In this document: one piece after another, positions 27,586 through 36,111 of the stretch
How positions within the stretch are numbered: position 1 is the stretch's first letter
How the letters are laid out: each line of letters begins with the position of its first letter
Source of the DNA: Flavobacterium sp. Leaf82
Lineage (GTDB): Bacteria > Bacteroidota > Bacteroidia > Flavobacteriales > Flavobacteriaceae
NCBI RefSeq assembly: GCF_001422725.1
Contig: NZ_LMMA01000032.1
Coordinates: forward strand, 310,001-374,000
Reading direction: 5' to 3'
DNA length: 64,000 nt
Translations under genes and position numbers: made by a program
The notes under the pieces: model-generated
The model's input: the letters and a program-made list of their open reading frames with translations, nothing else
What the model was told of the DNA's origin: nothing
Database searches by the model: none

Positions 27586-27714
27586 TTGATGTACACTTTC
27601 GTGGATTTGTAACATAGCTTGGCTAAATATTCACAATTGATTTTGTACAGCAGTCAACGGATCTTAGAAATATGCATGTAGAAGAACAGTTTTAAAATAT
27701 TAGATGATGTTTCC

Positions 27715-28059
27715 TTACTTATTTAGACTCTTCAAATATTTAATATAATTATCAAGCAGGCCTTGAATTTGCTGACTGGCAACAGGATTCGCTGAATGAA
27801 CATTGAATATTAAATTTTCTAAATCAAGTCCAGATTCATAAACGAGCCATTTTGCTGCCGCATAACCGTCTTCTGCAATGATATCATTTTCGTCTAAACC
27901 CAAATCATTATCAAAACTGATAAATTCAGGAAGTCCATTTTCTAGAATTACCTTCTTGAAATCTTGAAAATTTCTAACTACTACAAAATGATCATTGGTG
28001 AGTTTTTTGTAAACCATATTTACATCTCGAATGTCGTCAAGAAAAAGCTTGTATGTCAT
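27715..28059 (-). CDS. cyclic-phosphate processing receiver-domain (cREC) protein
   Basis: 114 residues. Matches the stand-alone receiver-like family with LFLDDIRDV at the start (acidic pocket), FISFDNDLG in the middle, EDGYAAAKWLVYESGL, and FNVHSANPVA near the end. I recognise this as the family proposed to act on cyclic phosphate or nucleotide intermediates rather than in phosphorelay; it lacks the usual receiver phospho-acceptor context. Isolated gene between the palindrome-rich gap and a repeat half-element. Function inferred from the family only. Confidence 0.75.
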   Translation of the reverse strand: MTYKLFLDDIRDVNMVYKKLTNDHFVVVRNFQDFKKVILENGLPEFISFDNDLGLDENDIIAEDGYAAAKWLVYESGLDLENLIFNVHSANPVASQQIQGLLDNYIKYLKSLNK

Positions 28060-28129
28060 TATTTGTTATTTTAAAAGATATTATTCAAACTTAATTCATC
28101 TTTATCAAAGCTCAAAACTTTAATAAAGA

Positions 28130-28214
28130 TGCTTATATGCAAAGCTTTGCGACCTCAGCGTTTTTTCAACACAATCAAAATCAAAAACCTTGCGCTCTTT
28201 GCGGTAAAAAAAAC
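28130..28214. repeat. half copy of the ACCGCAAAG element
   Basis: GCAAAGCTTTGCGACCTCAG near 28140 and GCGCTCTTTGCGGTAAAA at 28192-28210, the same words as the right half of the elements at 3416-3812 and 29997-30187. Confidence 0.6.
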
Positions 28215-28228
28215 GTTACGATTAAAAT

Positions 28229-29956
28229 CTACAAAACACGATAAACGGGATATTGCAAATGCGCCTTTTCATAATGCACAGAATTTTTGTAAATCCAGTT
28301 TAATTGTGCTTCAGCATTTTTAGCAAATTCGCGATCGTTTTGTTTTTTAGTTTCTAATTCGGCTTTTAGGGCTGGATTTTCTTTTAGAAGTTTTGCAGCC
28401 GTATCTTCAAAAATATATTCTGAATAATGTTCTTTTTGTTGTAAAATAGGATCAAAGAAATTCCAGTTAAAGAACGAATCAACACCTTCTGGCTCAAAAG
28501 CTTCTACGAGATATTTTACGCCTTTTTGGCTTGTCGAAACTACGTAGTCACCTTTGGCGAAAGCCATTTTTACAACTTTAGAATTTATCGTTGTATTGTA
28601 ATGCAAATAATGACCTTCGTAAGCATTTTGTACGGTTTTAAAATCAGCAATTTTATAGCTTTCGACTGCTATAATTGTATCGTTTTTTAGCTGAGAATAA
28701 CTAATATTGTTATTCTTCAATAAATCAATAATATTCCAGTAACCACGCGGAATGATATAAGCAGACGGAATAACAACATCTTTTACTGATTTGAATTCCT
28801 TGATATACGGAACATCTTTTTTATATGGCTTGTTTCGGTCATAATACAAGCGATTTCCTGTTGTAGCGTCGCTTTTTTTGTAACTCGCTTCATATCCTAA
28901 AAACGAAAATGTAGTTGCTTTTGTACTGTCTAATTCCCATTTTAAAGTGTATGGTTTTTTAGGCTGATATTGCTCTAAGTTTTTCACTCGAAGCGCTTTG
29001 ATTTTTTGATAATTAGCGTCTGTAAAATCCAAAGTCGATTTGGTGTATTCGTAAGTCATTTTTACACGTTCGGCATATTTTTTCAGCATATGAGTTTCCA
29101 CCACAAAACCTATCGTATTAAACAACGAAGTATAACCAGTCGTATACCGCGGACTATCTACAAACTGACCAAAACCTTTGTCTGGAGTATCTTTAAATGA
29201 ATCTACATAAGGCGTCGTTTCAATCTTTTTTTGTTGTAAATCTTTTACTAATGCCGGCATCATTTCGTTATTCAGGAAATCACCCAAAACGGTTCCCAGT
29301 TTATTATGCTGAGTCATAATATAAGTCAGTTTGTATTGATAATCAGATCCGTTGCTTACGTGATTGTCAATAAAAACATCAGCATTTATTTTCTGAAAAA
29401 TGGCAACAAAACTCTTAGTATTTCGAGTGTCAGATTTCATTAAATCACGATTCAAATCATAGTTTCTGGCGTTTCCTCTAAAACCGTAAATTTCCGGTCC
29501 GTCCTGATTCGCTCTAGTAGTCGAATTTCGATTTAAAGCCCCGCCAATATTATAAACCGGAATCGTTACCAAAACAGTATTTTTAGGTGCTTTTAGTTTA
29601 CCAATTGCCAAATCTCTGTAAAGTTGCATTGTAGCGTCGATTCCGTCAGGTTCTCCGGCATGGATTCCGTTATTGATAAAAAGAACTGCTTTGTTTTTCT
29701 GAATTTTTTCAAAATCAAATTCCTTGTCGGGATTGTAAACAATCATGTGCAAAGGTTCTCCGGAATCTGTTAAGCCCATTTCTTTGATCTGAATCGTTGG
29801 GAAATCATTCGCTAAAAGTTTAAAATAAGCAATAGTTTCAGCATACGAAGCCGATTGATTTCCGTTTCCTTTCTCAAAATAAGTATCGTATTTTTTATTG
29901 TTTTGTCCTAAGATTGTTAACGAAAAGAGTAGAAGTGGCAGAATGAAAAATCTCAT
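28229..29956 (-). CDS. secreted M14 zinc carboxypeptidase
   Basis: 575 residues with a signal peptide (MRFFILPLLLFSLTILGQ). The zinc ligands of family M14 are visible: HxxE in NNGIHAGEPDG and a downstream His in VFIDNHVSNGSDYQY; a likely catalytic Glu lies in FVVETHMLKKY. The NARNYDLNRD motif is also typical for substrate binding. It should remove C-terminal residues from peptides in the periplasm or outside. The C-terminal ~230 residues are an extra domain. A TATATTTG -7-like element lies upstream on the minus strand (29980-29987). Confidence 0.9.
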   Translation of the reverse strand: MRFFILPLLLFSLTILGQNNKKYDTYFEKGNGNQSASYAETIAYFKLLANDFPTIQIKEMGLTDSGEPLHMIVYNPDKEFDFEKIQKNKAVLFINNGIHAGEPDGIDATMQLYRDLAIGKLKAPKNTVLVTIPVYNIGGALNRNSTTRANQDGPEIYGFRGNARNYDLNRDLMKSDTRNTKSFVAIFQKINADVFIDNHVSNGSDYQYKLTYIMTQHNKLGTVLGDFLNNEMMPALVKDLQQKKIETTPYVDSFKDTPDKGFGQFVDSPRYTTGYTSLFNTIGFVVETHMLKKYAERVKMTYEYTKSTLDFTDANYQKIKALRVKNLEQYQPKKPYTLKWELDSTKATTFSFLGYEASYKKSDATTGNRLYYDRNKPYKKDVPYIKEFKSVKDVVIPSAYIIPRGYWNIIDLLKNNNISYSQLKNDTIIAVESYKIADFKTVQNAYEGHYLHYNTTINSKVVKMAFAKGDYVVSTSQKGVKYLVEAFEPEGVDSFFNWNFFDPILQQKEHYSEYIFEDTAAKLLKENPALKAELETKKQNDREFAKNAEAQLNWIYKNSVHYEKAHLQYPVYRVL

Positions 29957-29996
29957 GTTTTGGGTTTTAAATAGAGAATCAAATATAGAAATTTTG

Positions 29997-30187
29997 TTTC
30001 AGGTTTCAGGTTGAAGTGCGATCATAGTTTGTATGGATTTTTACCGCAAAGAACGCAAAGTTCACAAAGCTTTGCGAACTTTGCTTTTGTCAACATAATC
30101 TAAACACAATCAATTGTAAAAAACTTTGCACTCTTTGCAGTAAAATCTCAAAGTTGCTCTATTCGCATTTCAACCTGAAACCTGAAA
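29997..30187. repeat. 191-bp nested inverted-repeat element
   Basis: Outer arms TTTCAGGTTTCAGGTTGAAG.. (29997-30022) and ..TTCAACCTGAAACCTGAAA (30161-30187), inner arms ACCGCAAAGAACGCAAAG (30043-30060) and CTTTGCACTCTTTGCAGT (30124-30141). It fills the gap between the M14 gene and the divergent helicase gene. Confidence 0.8.
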
Positions 30188-30219
30188 CAAAGAAAACCTG
30201 AAACAATCAGTATTTTGAC

Positions 30220-30227
30220 TACTTTTG
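30220..30227 (+). promoter_or_regulatory. -7 element (TACTTTTG) of the helicase gene
   Basis: Perfect TAnnTTTG match ending four bases before the ATG at 30232, which implies a leaderless transcript. No good -33 element is visible. Confidence 0.5.
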
Positions 30228-30231
30228 CAAA

Positions 30232-31581
30232 ATGAATAAAAATCACCATTCCAACAACATACTTTTGAATTTAGGAATCGAAAGCCTAAACGAAATGCAG
30301 GAAGTTGCTCAAGACGCAATTTTAAACGATAACAATGTATTGCTACTTTCGCCTACAGGATCAGGAAAAACATTAGCTTTTTTACTGCCTGTTTTAGAAT
30401 TATTGCAACCGGAAATCCTTTCGGTTCAATGTTTAATATTAGTGCCTTCGCGCGAATTAGGTTTGCAGATTGAGCAGGTTTGGAAAAAAATGGGAACGCA
30501 ATACAAAGTAAATATTTGTTACGGCGGACACTCGATAGATACTGAAATTAAGAATCTTAGCAATCCTCCGGCAGTTTTAATAGGAACTCCTGGAAGAATC
30601 GCAGATCATATTGACAGAGATACTTTTCGTACAGATAAAATCCAGACTTTAATTCTGGATGAATTTGATAAATCATTGCAATTGGGTTTTCATGAGCAAA
30701 TGTCTTATATCATTGGTAAATTGACGAAGCTGAACAAACGCGTATTGGTTTCGGCAACTTCAGATATTGAAATTCCAAGATATACAAGAGTCGTAAATCC
30801 TACAGTTTTAGATTTTATTCCGGAGCAAGAGGAGAAAACGAATCTTTCTATGAAAATGATTGTTTCACCTTCTAAAGACAAATTAGGAAGTTTATTCAAC
30901 TTGATTTGCTCTCTAAAATCACAATCGGCTATTATATTCTGTAATCATCGTGATGCGGCAGAGCGTATTAGTGATACTTTAAACGAAAAAGGAATTTACG
31001 CTACGTATTATCATGGCGGAATGGATCAGGATGAACGTGAACGTGCTTTGATTCAGTTTAGAAACGGAAGTATGAGTTACTTAATCACGACAGATTTAGC
31101 GGCTCGTGGATTGGATATTCCGGAAATGAAACACGTAATTCATTATCATTTACCTCTAAAAGAAGACGAATTCACACATCGTAATGGTCGTACAGCGCGT
31201 ATGCAAGCTTCTGGAACGGCGTATATTATTATTCATGAAAGTGAAAAACAATTAGATTATATTGATTACGGAATGGAAGTCTTAAAAGTTGAGAACGCTA
31301 CAACTTTACCAAAACCGCCAGAATTTCAAACTATTTATATTAGTGGCGGAAAGAAAACAAAACTAAATAAAATTGATATTGTTGGTTTCTTTTCTCAAAA
31401 AGGAAAACTGGAAAAAGGCGATTTAGGCTTGATCGAGGTAAAAGATTTTATTTCGTTTGCTGCTGTAAAATTCAATAAGGTAAAAGACTTGCTTCATAAT
31501 ATTAAAGATGAGAAAATGAAAGGCAAGAAATTTAAGATTGAAGTTGCCCGTAAAGTGGTAAAAAAGGAAGAGGAGAAATAA
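30232..31581 (+). CDS. DEAD-box RNA helicase (DbpA-like)
   Basis: 449 residues. Helicase core motifs: Q-motif region GIESLNEMQEVAQ, Walker A SPTGSGKT, PSRELGLQIEQ, TPGRIADH, motif II LDEFDKSL (DEFD instead of DEAD), SAT in VSATSD, and motif VI HRNGRTAR. The last ~75 residues (TIYISGGKKTKLNKIDIVGF onward) form a DbpA/CsdA-type RNA-binding domain, which in E. coli DbpA targets 23S rRNA hairpin 92. Likely a ribosome assembly helicase in the cytoplasm. Confidence 0.92.
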   Translation: MNKNHHSNNILLNLGIESLNEMQEVAQDAILNDNNVLLLSPTGSGKTLAFLLPVLELLQPEILSVQCLILVPSRELGLQIEQVWKKMGTQYKVNICYGGHSIDTEIKNLSNPPAVLIGTPGRIADHIDRDTFRTDKIQTLILDEFDKSLQLGFHEQMSYIIGKLTKLNKRVLVSATSDIEIPRYTRVVNPTVLDFIPEQEEKTNLSMKMIVSPSKDKLGSLFNLICSLKSQSAIIFCNHRDAAERISDTLNEKGIYATYYHGGMDQDERERALIQFRNGSMSYLITTDLAARGLDIPEMKHVIHYHLPLKEDEFTHRNGRTARMQASGTAYIIIHESEKQLDYIDYGMEVLKVENATTLPKPPEFQTIYISGGKKTKLNKIDIVGFFSQKGKLEKGDLGLIEVKDFISFAAVKFNKVKDLLHNIKDEKMKGKKFKIEVARKVVKKEEEK

Positions 31582-31938
31582 TATTTTTTTAAATTTTATT
31601 TAGGTTTAGAATAACCTTTTAATTTTTTTGTCGCAAATCTTTGTCATTAATGCACTTTTATATAGTTTAAAAGCGAGTATTGTGGTGAAAAAATCAGGAT
31701 TTTATGACGTTTTAGAGCCTTTAAATTTATGGTTTTACATTATTTTGATTATAAGTTTTACAGGTTGAATTAAGTTTTAATTTATTGAAATTCAATAAAT
31801 TAATTACAGGTTGTTATAGTCGTAAAACGGTTTTAAAATAACTTCTTAATCTATTGTTAATAAATTAACGGCTAAGACTTTAATTTATCATATTTTCTGC
31901 GTTTCTTGTGCCCGTAAATAATAAACCCCAAATTAATT
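31582..31938. other. 357-bp gap, AT-rich, no gene seen
   Basis: No ORF or clear hairpin. A word TTACAGGTTG occurs twice (31757 and 31804 region). A promoter for the secreted protein at 31939 must lie here but I see no good match to the -7 consensus. Confidence 0.5.
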
Positions 31939-32385
31939 ATGAAAAGAATTATTACGATTGCTATTTTGATGTTTAGTTTTGTGTCTTTTGCACAAATCAA
32001 AGTTCTTGAAACCGTTCCAGTTGAAAGATTAGGAAAAGTAAATAACAACTATATTCAAAAAATAGGAGATGAGTATACTGTTTATTATACTAGTATTCAA
32101 AATGATGACGAATCTTCAAGCTTAAGAAAATTTACATTTAAAAATGTAAATAATGATTATAATAGCCTTTACAGCATTATTGTAAACGGTTTTACTGCAA
32201 GCCCTTTATATGATATTAAATTAGAATTACCTAATAACTATATTTGGTTGCATTACACAGGAAGTGTACTTCCTGAGAAAGCTACAGTTCAGTTTATGGT
32301 TTCCTCTAAAGAAGCTTCTTCTGCTACAAGCAGTGTTTCTGAGCCATTTGTAAAAGATCAGATCAATAAATTATTTCAAAAATAA
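31939..32385 (+). CDS. small secreted protein of unknown function
   Basis: 148 residues with a signal peptide (MKRIITIAILMFSFVSFAQ). The mature part is rich in Asn, Tyr and Ser and has no recognisable motif, Cys or membrane segment. Its own long upstream region and a terminator 70 bp behind it make it a single transcription unit. I do not recognise the family. Confidence 0.7.
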   Translation: MKRIITIAILMFSFVSFAQIKVLETVPVERLGKVNNNYIQKIGDEYTVYYTSIQNDDESSSLRKFTFKNVNNDYNSLYSIIVNGFTASPLYDIKLELPNNYIWLHYTGSVLPEKATVQFMVSSKEASSATSSVSEPFVKDQINKLFQK

Positions 32386-32456
32386 TTTTTAGTTTCAGGT
32401 TTCAGGTTTAATTTGTTTCAAGTTATATCTTTGTCATGAAACATTAAATAATATTA

Positions 32457-32490
32457 AAAAAGGCTATACAATTTTGAATAGCCTTTTTTT
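32457..32490 (+). terminator. terminator of the small secreted protein gene
   Basis: AAAAAAGGCTAT / ATAGCCTTTTTT with a ten-base loop and T-run. Confidence 0.8.
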
Positions 32491-32566
32491 TAGTTTACAG
32501 TTTTTTGTCTCAGTTTTTAGTTTGTTGCGACAACTGCGACTGAAAACTGAATACTGTGACTGATAT

Positions 32567-33145
32567 TTATATTTTCTTCACGTATTGTGTGATAATTACA
32601 ATTTGCTGACCATCGACTTTTCCTTCGATATATTCGGCATTTTCGTGATCTAAACGAATATTACGAACAGCAGTTCCTTGTTTGGCAACCATGCTTGATC
32701 CTTTTACTTTAAGATCTTTAATTAAAACCACAGAATCTCCGTGGTCTAAAATTACTCCATTACTATCACGGTGAATGATTTTGTTTTCGTCATCTTCGCC
32801 TTCGCCTGTTGCTTGTGCCCATGCGAGTGTATCTTCGTCTAAATACATCATGTCAAGTAATTCCTGAGGCCATCCAGAAGCACGCAAACGGCTTAACATT
32901 CTCCAGGCAACAACTTGTACGGCAACATTTTCATTCCACATACTGTCATTAAGACATCTCCAGTGATTTAAATCTACATTATCCGGGTTTTCAATTTGGT
33001 CAATACACGTATTACACGCTAAAATACTTTCGTCAAGTCCGCCTTTTTGAGTTGGCAATACCTGATATACTTTTAGGTTTTCTTCGGCTCCACAAAGTTC
33101 ACATTTAGATCCGCTACGTTTGTTTAATTCTCTTTCGATGCTCAT
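32567..33145 (-). CDS. PhnA-like zinc-ribbon protein
   Basis: 192 residues. Starts with a zinc ribbon: KCELCGAEEN and CNTCIDQIENP (two CxxC pairs). The C-terminal ~70 residues (GVILDHGDSVVLIKDLKVKG, SSMVAKQGTAVRNIRL) are the SH3-like PhnA domain. In E. coli the short PhnA/YjdM has this domain; despite the name no role in phosphonate breakdown is proven. The middle part LNHWRCLNDSMWNENVAVQV is an extra domain usual in Bacteroidota homologs. Cytoplasmic. Confidence 0.85.
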   Translation of the reverse strand: MSIERELNKRSGSKCELCGAEENLKVYQVLPTQKGGLDESILACNTCIDQIENPDNVDLNHWRCLNDSMWNENVAVQVVAWRMLSRLRASGWPQELLDMMYLDEDTLAWAQATGEGEDDENKIIHRDSNGVILDHGDSVVLIKDLKVKGSSMVAKQGTAVRNIRLDHENAEYIEGKVDGQQIVIITQYVKKI

Positions 33146-33255
33146 TATTTGGTGTTTATTTTAAAATGCGAAATTACTTATAATTTGATTGGCTTGCAAG
33201 TTTATGTTTTGGCGTGGTTTTGCACCACGGATTTTGCTGGTTGAAACGGATTTTT

Positions 33256-33342
33256 GTCATTGCGAGGGACGAAGCAATCTCATTTGCTGGATTCTAACCA
33301 GAACGAAATTAGTAGTGTGTTTGCTTCGTTCCTCGCAATGAC
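33256..33342. repeat. inverted-repeat element (GTCATTGCGAGG family)
   Basis: 22-bp arms GTCATTGCGAGGGACGAAGC.. (33256-33277) and ..GCTTCGTTCCTCGCAATGAC (33321-33342), one mismatch, 43 bp between. It lies just behind coaD. Confidence 0.8.
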
Positions 33343-33355
33343 TTTGTGTGGGTTG

Positions 33356-33814
33356 TTATTTCTTCACTCGAACCGCATCCGGAACCAGCATTTCGTATTC
33401 GCCGCCATGACGCAATACATCACGAACTATACTCGAACTAATAAATGAGGTACTTGCTGCTGTTAATAGAAATACGGTTTCTATTTTAGATAGTTTTCTG
33501 TTAGTGTGAGCAATGGCTTTTTCGAATTCGAAATCGGCAGGATTGCGCAAACCTCTTAAAATGAAATTGGCCTTTAATTTTTTTGCCAAATCAATTGTCA
33601 ATCCTTCGTAAGTAATAACAGAAATTTTAGGTTCGTCTTTGAAAGTTTCTTCTATAAAACGTTTTCTTTCTTCGAGTGAAAACATATACTTTTTTTCGGC
33701 ATTGACACCAATAGCGATTACAATTTCATCAAATAAAGGAATTCCTCTTTTAATGATATCCTCGTGTCCTAATGTAATTGGGTCAAATGATCCCGGAAAT
33801 ATGGCTTTTCTCAT
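33356..33814 (-). CDS. coaD: phosphopantetheine adenylyltransferase
   Basis: 152 residues from the ATG at 33812-33814 (MRKAIFPGSFDPITLGHEDI); an in-frame start seven codons earlier is less likely. The nucleotidyltransferase motif is GSFDPITLGH, the second motif RGLRNPADFEFE, and the C-terminal STSFISSSIVRDV. Transfers AMP to 4'-phosphopantetheine, the penultimate step of coenzyme A synthesis. Confidence 0.95.
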   Translation of the reverse strand: MRKAIFPGSFDPITLGHEDIIKRGIPLFDEIVIAIGVNAEKKYMFSLEERKRFIEETFKDEPKISVITYEGLTIDLAKKLKANFILRGLRNPADFEFEKAIAHTNRKLSKIETVFLLTAASTSFISSSIVRDVLRHGGEYEMLVPDAVRVKK

Positions 33815-33856
33815 TTTTTTTCTTTTAAGATTCAAAAGCTTTTTTTGAATTGATTT

Positions 33857-34549
33857 TTAAGTAATCCTTTTTGTGTTTATTGCCGGAACCCATTCGTCTT
33901 TTTTGCAGACTTCGCATTTTGCAGTTCCCGATTTTTGTTCTTCGGTATGGCCACAAAAAGTACAGGCATGTATGCCGTCATTTTCAATAATTTTGCTTTT
34001 TTTATTAAATGCTGCTGGCAAAATTGGTAATCCGTATTTTATTTCGTGATCTTCATAAAAGAACACGCTTATTTCTCCGCTTGTTTCTATAAAAGCATGT
34101 TTTACCTGACCAAGATGTTCTATAGATTTTATACGAAGCTCAGAGAAAAACTCATCTTGCGCGAGGCTTTCTTTTTTGAAAGTCGCAATAGAAAATTTAC
34201 CATTATTGATCAAACATTCGGTTTTGCCTTCGATAAATTCTTCAAATTTTTTGCTTTTTCCGGTAAGCCAGGTTACAGAACGGTATAAAATAATAATTAC
34301 CGTAAAAACGATTGCAGCCGGAACAATACCCACATCTTCATAAAACATTGGGTCTCCTGCGGCGGATCCTAATGCAATTATAATTACGGTTTCGAAAATC
34401 GATAATTGTTTTACACCTCGTTTTCCTGCTAACTTTAAGGTGAGCAGTAAAATGATGAACATAACTGTAGAACGAAATATTACTTCCAGAGCAAAGTTTG
34501 CGGGAAGGTTATTGTAAAAAAGTCTATTCCATTCGAATATTTCTTTCAT
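33857..34549 (-). CDS. DUF421 (YetF-like) membrane protein with C-terminal zinc ribbon
   Basis: 230 residues. Three N-terminal membrane segments, then the DUF421 soluble domain (SIFETVIIIALGSAAGDPMF near residue 50 is characteristic). The C-terminus adds two CxxC pairs (ACTFCGHTEE, KCEVCKKDEW), a zinc ribbon not part of typical YetF. Function unknown; B. subtilis homologs are linked to spores, which is not relevant here. Confidence 0.8.
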   Translation of the reverse strand: MKEIFEWNRLFYNNLPANFALEVIFRSTVMFIILLLTLKLAGKRGVKQLSIFETVIIIALGSAAGDPMFYEDVGIVPAAIVFTVIIILYRSVTWLTGKSKKFEEFIEGKTECLINNGKFSIATFKKESLAQDEFFSELRIKSIEHLGQVKHAFIETSGEISVFFYEDHEIKYGLPILPAAFNKKSKIIENDGIHACTFCGHTEEQKSGTAKCEVCKKDEWVPAINTKRIT

Positions 34550-34677
34550 TTTTTTTAAGGTGTTAAGGTGCTGAGAGATTAACGTGCTAAGTTTGGTCGG
34601 TTAAGGATCATTTGTGGTTTGCTCACTTTGCGGGACTTCGACTTCGCTCAGTCTGACAATACTTTGTGGTTAAAAAA

Positions 34678-34717
34678 AAGGTTCTGAGATCTTAGTAACT
34701 TAGTATCTCAGAACCTT
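34678..34717 (-). terminator. ddl terminator
   Basis: AAGGTTCTGAGAT / ATCTCAGAACCTT, with eight A on the plus side (T-run on the minus strand), nine bases behind ddl. Confidence 0.8.
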
Positions 34718-34725
34718 AGTATCTT

Positions 34726-35697
34726 TTAAGAAAGCGCTAACTCAATCGCATTGGTGAATAAATCTTCAAGAGAAATTCCGGCAGCTTTTGCTTGTTGCGG
34801 GATTAAACTTTCGGTTGTTAAACCCGGAATTGTGTTCATCTCCAGCATATATGGTTCGTTGTCTACAATGATGAATTCGCTTCTTGAGAATCCTTTCATT
34901 TTTAAGACTTCGTAAGCACGTTTGGCAGTTTCTCCTACTTTTTGTGTTAGCTCATCTGAGATTCTTGCTGGCGTAATTTCTTGTGATTTCCCTTCGTATT
35001 TGGCTTCGTAATCAAAGAAATCATTGTCTGAAACAATTTCGGTGATGGGTAAAACCTTAATTTCGCCTTGGTAATTTATTACTCCAACAGAAACTTCGGT
35101 TCCGTCAAGGAAACTTTCGATGATGATTTCGTTATCTTCTTTGTAAGCTACTTCGATAGCAATTGGTAATTCGGCTTCTGATTTTACTTTTGAAATTCCG
35201 AAACTAGAACCTGCTTTGTTTGGTTTTACGAAACATGGCAGACCAACTTTTTTAACGATTTCGGCTGTATTTATAACATCACCTTTATTTAGGTAATAAG
35301 AGATTGCTGTTTTGATTCCGTATGGTTTTAAAACCGATAATAAATCACGTTTATTAAAAGTTAATGCAGCTTGGTAATAATCGCAAGACGATTGCGGAAT
35401 CCCTAATAATTCGAAATAAGCCTGCATTAATCCGTCTTCGCCCGGAGTTCCGTGAATGGCATTGAAAACACAGTCGAAAGTAATTTTTTGATCGTTTACG
35501 GTTACTGAGAAATCGTTTCTGTCAATTGAAAACTCAGCGTTATTTTCGTCTACATAAACCCACTTTTCTTTAAAAATATGAATACGGAATCCGTTGTATT
35601 TTGTTTTGTCAAGATATTGGTAAACAACGTTTCCGCTGATAAGCGAAATTTTGTATTCGCTTGAATATCCGCCCATGATAATGGCTATGTTTTTCAT
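34726..35697 (-). CDS. ddl: D-alanine--D-alanine ligase
   Basis: 323 residues, ATP-grasp fold. Motifs: IAIIMGGYSSEYKISLISG (N-terminal loop, usually GGxSxExxVS), HGTPGEDGLMQAYFE, VKPNKAGSSFGISKVK and EMNTIPGLTTESLIP with the metal-binding Glu/Asn. Joins two D-Ala for peptidoglycan precursors in the cytoplasm. Divergent from a PASTA protein gene, with a repeat-rich 414-bp gap between. Confidence 0.95.
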   Translation of the reverse strand: MKNIAIIMGGYSSEYKISLISGNVVYQYLDKTKYNGFRIHIFKEKWVYVDENNAEFSIDRNDFSVTVNDQKITFDCVFNAIHGTPGEDGLMQAYFELLGIPQSSCDYYQAALTFNKRDLLSVLKPYGIKTAISYYLNKGDVINTAEIVKKVGLPCFVKPNKAGSSFGISKVKSEAELPIAIEVAYKEDNEIIIESFLDGTEVSVGVINYQGEIKVLPITEIVSDNDFFDYEAKYEGKSQEITPARISDELTQKVGETAKRAYEVLKMKGFSRSEFIIVDNEPYMLEMNTIPGLTTESLIPQQAKAAGISLEDLFTNAIELALS

Positions 35698-35792
35698 TCT
35701 GTATTTTTGTTTAAAGTTTTATTTTGTTTCAGGTTTCAGGATTTTTGCCCTGAATTCCACGAAGTTTTATTACTTGTTTTTTATTCGTTTTG

Positions 35793-35869
35793 TTTGTCAG
35801 ACTGAGCGGAGTCGAAGTTACTTATGCTGAATCACTTTGCGGGACTTCGACTCCGCTCAGTCTGACAAA
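35793..35869. repeat. 26-bp perfect inverted repeat (CTGAGCGGAGTCGAAG family)
   Basis: Arms at 35793-35818 and 35844-35869 are exact complements (TTTGTCAGACTGAGCGGAGT..), loop 25 bases. Related single copies occur at 34636, 36003 and in the 3584/3697 pair. The gap 35698-36111 holds this element, a TTTCAGG word at 35731, a variable-stem element and a promoter. Confidence 0.85.
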
Positions 35870-35912
35870 ATTGTGAAGAGAGTTTTAAAATATCTTCATG
35901 AAACCTAAATCT

Positions 35913-35994
35913 CTAGCCCTGATGGAAGCGGCATCCTTTTTCTTGCTTCTTTAGCAAGGAAAAGATAAAGCGTACAGCAGGAAATAGCTCCTGA
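35913..35994. repeat. variable-stem structured intergenic element, copy 2
   Basis: Ends CTAGCCCTGATGGAAGCGGC and AGCAGGAAATAGCTCCTGA as in copies 1 and 3. The middle stem here is CTTTTTCTTGCT / AGCAAGGAAAAG, one G-T wobble and no sequence similarity to the other middles. Confidence 0.8.
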
Positions 35995-36083
35995 AAATTA
36001 TCCTCCGACTTCACTCAGGATGACAATCATGCGACTTTCTTGTTTAAAACAAAATTATCATTTTTTTTGAAACGAAATAGCTT

Positions 36084-36091
36084 TATCTTTG
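36084..36091 (+). promoter_or_regulatory. -7 element (TATCTTTG) of the PASTA-pseudouridine synthase operon
   Basis: Perfect TAnnTTTG match 20 bases before the ATG at 36112. TTTG at 36066-36069 is only 14 bases upstream. Confidence 0.55.
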
Positions 36092-36111
36092 CCACAACTA
36101 AAAATAAATTT

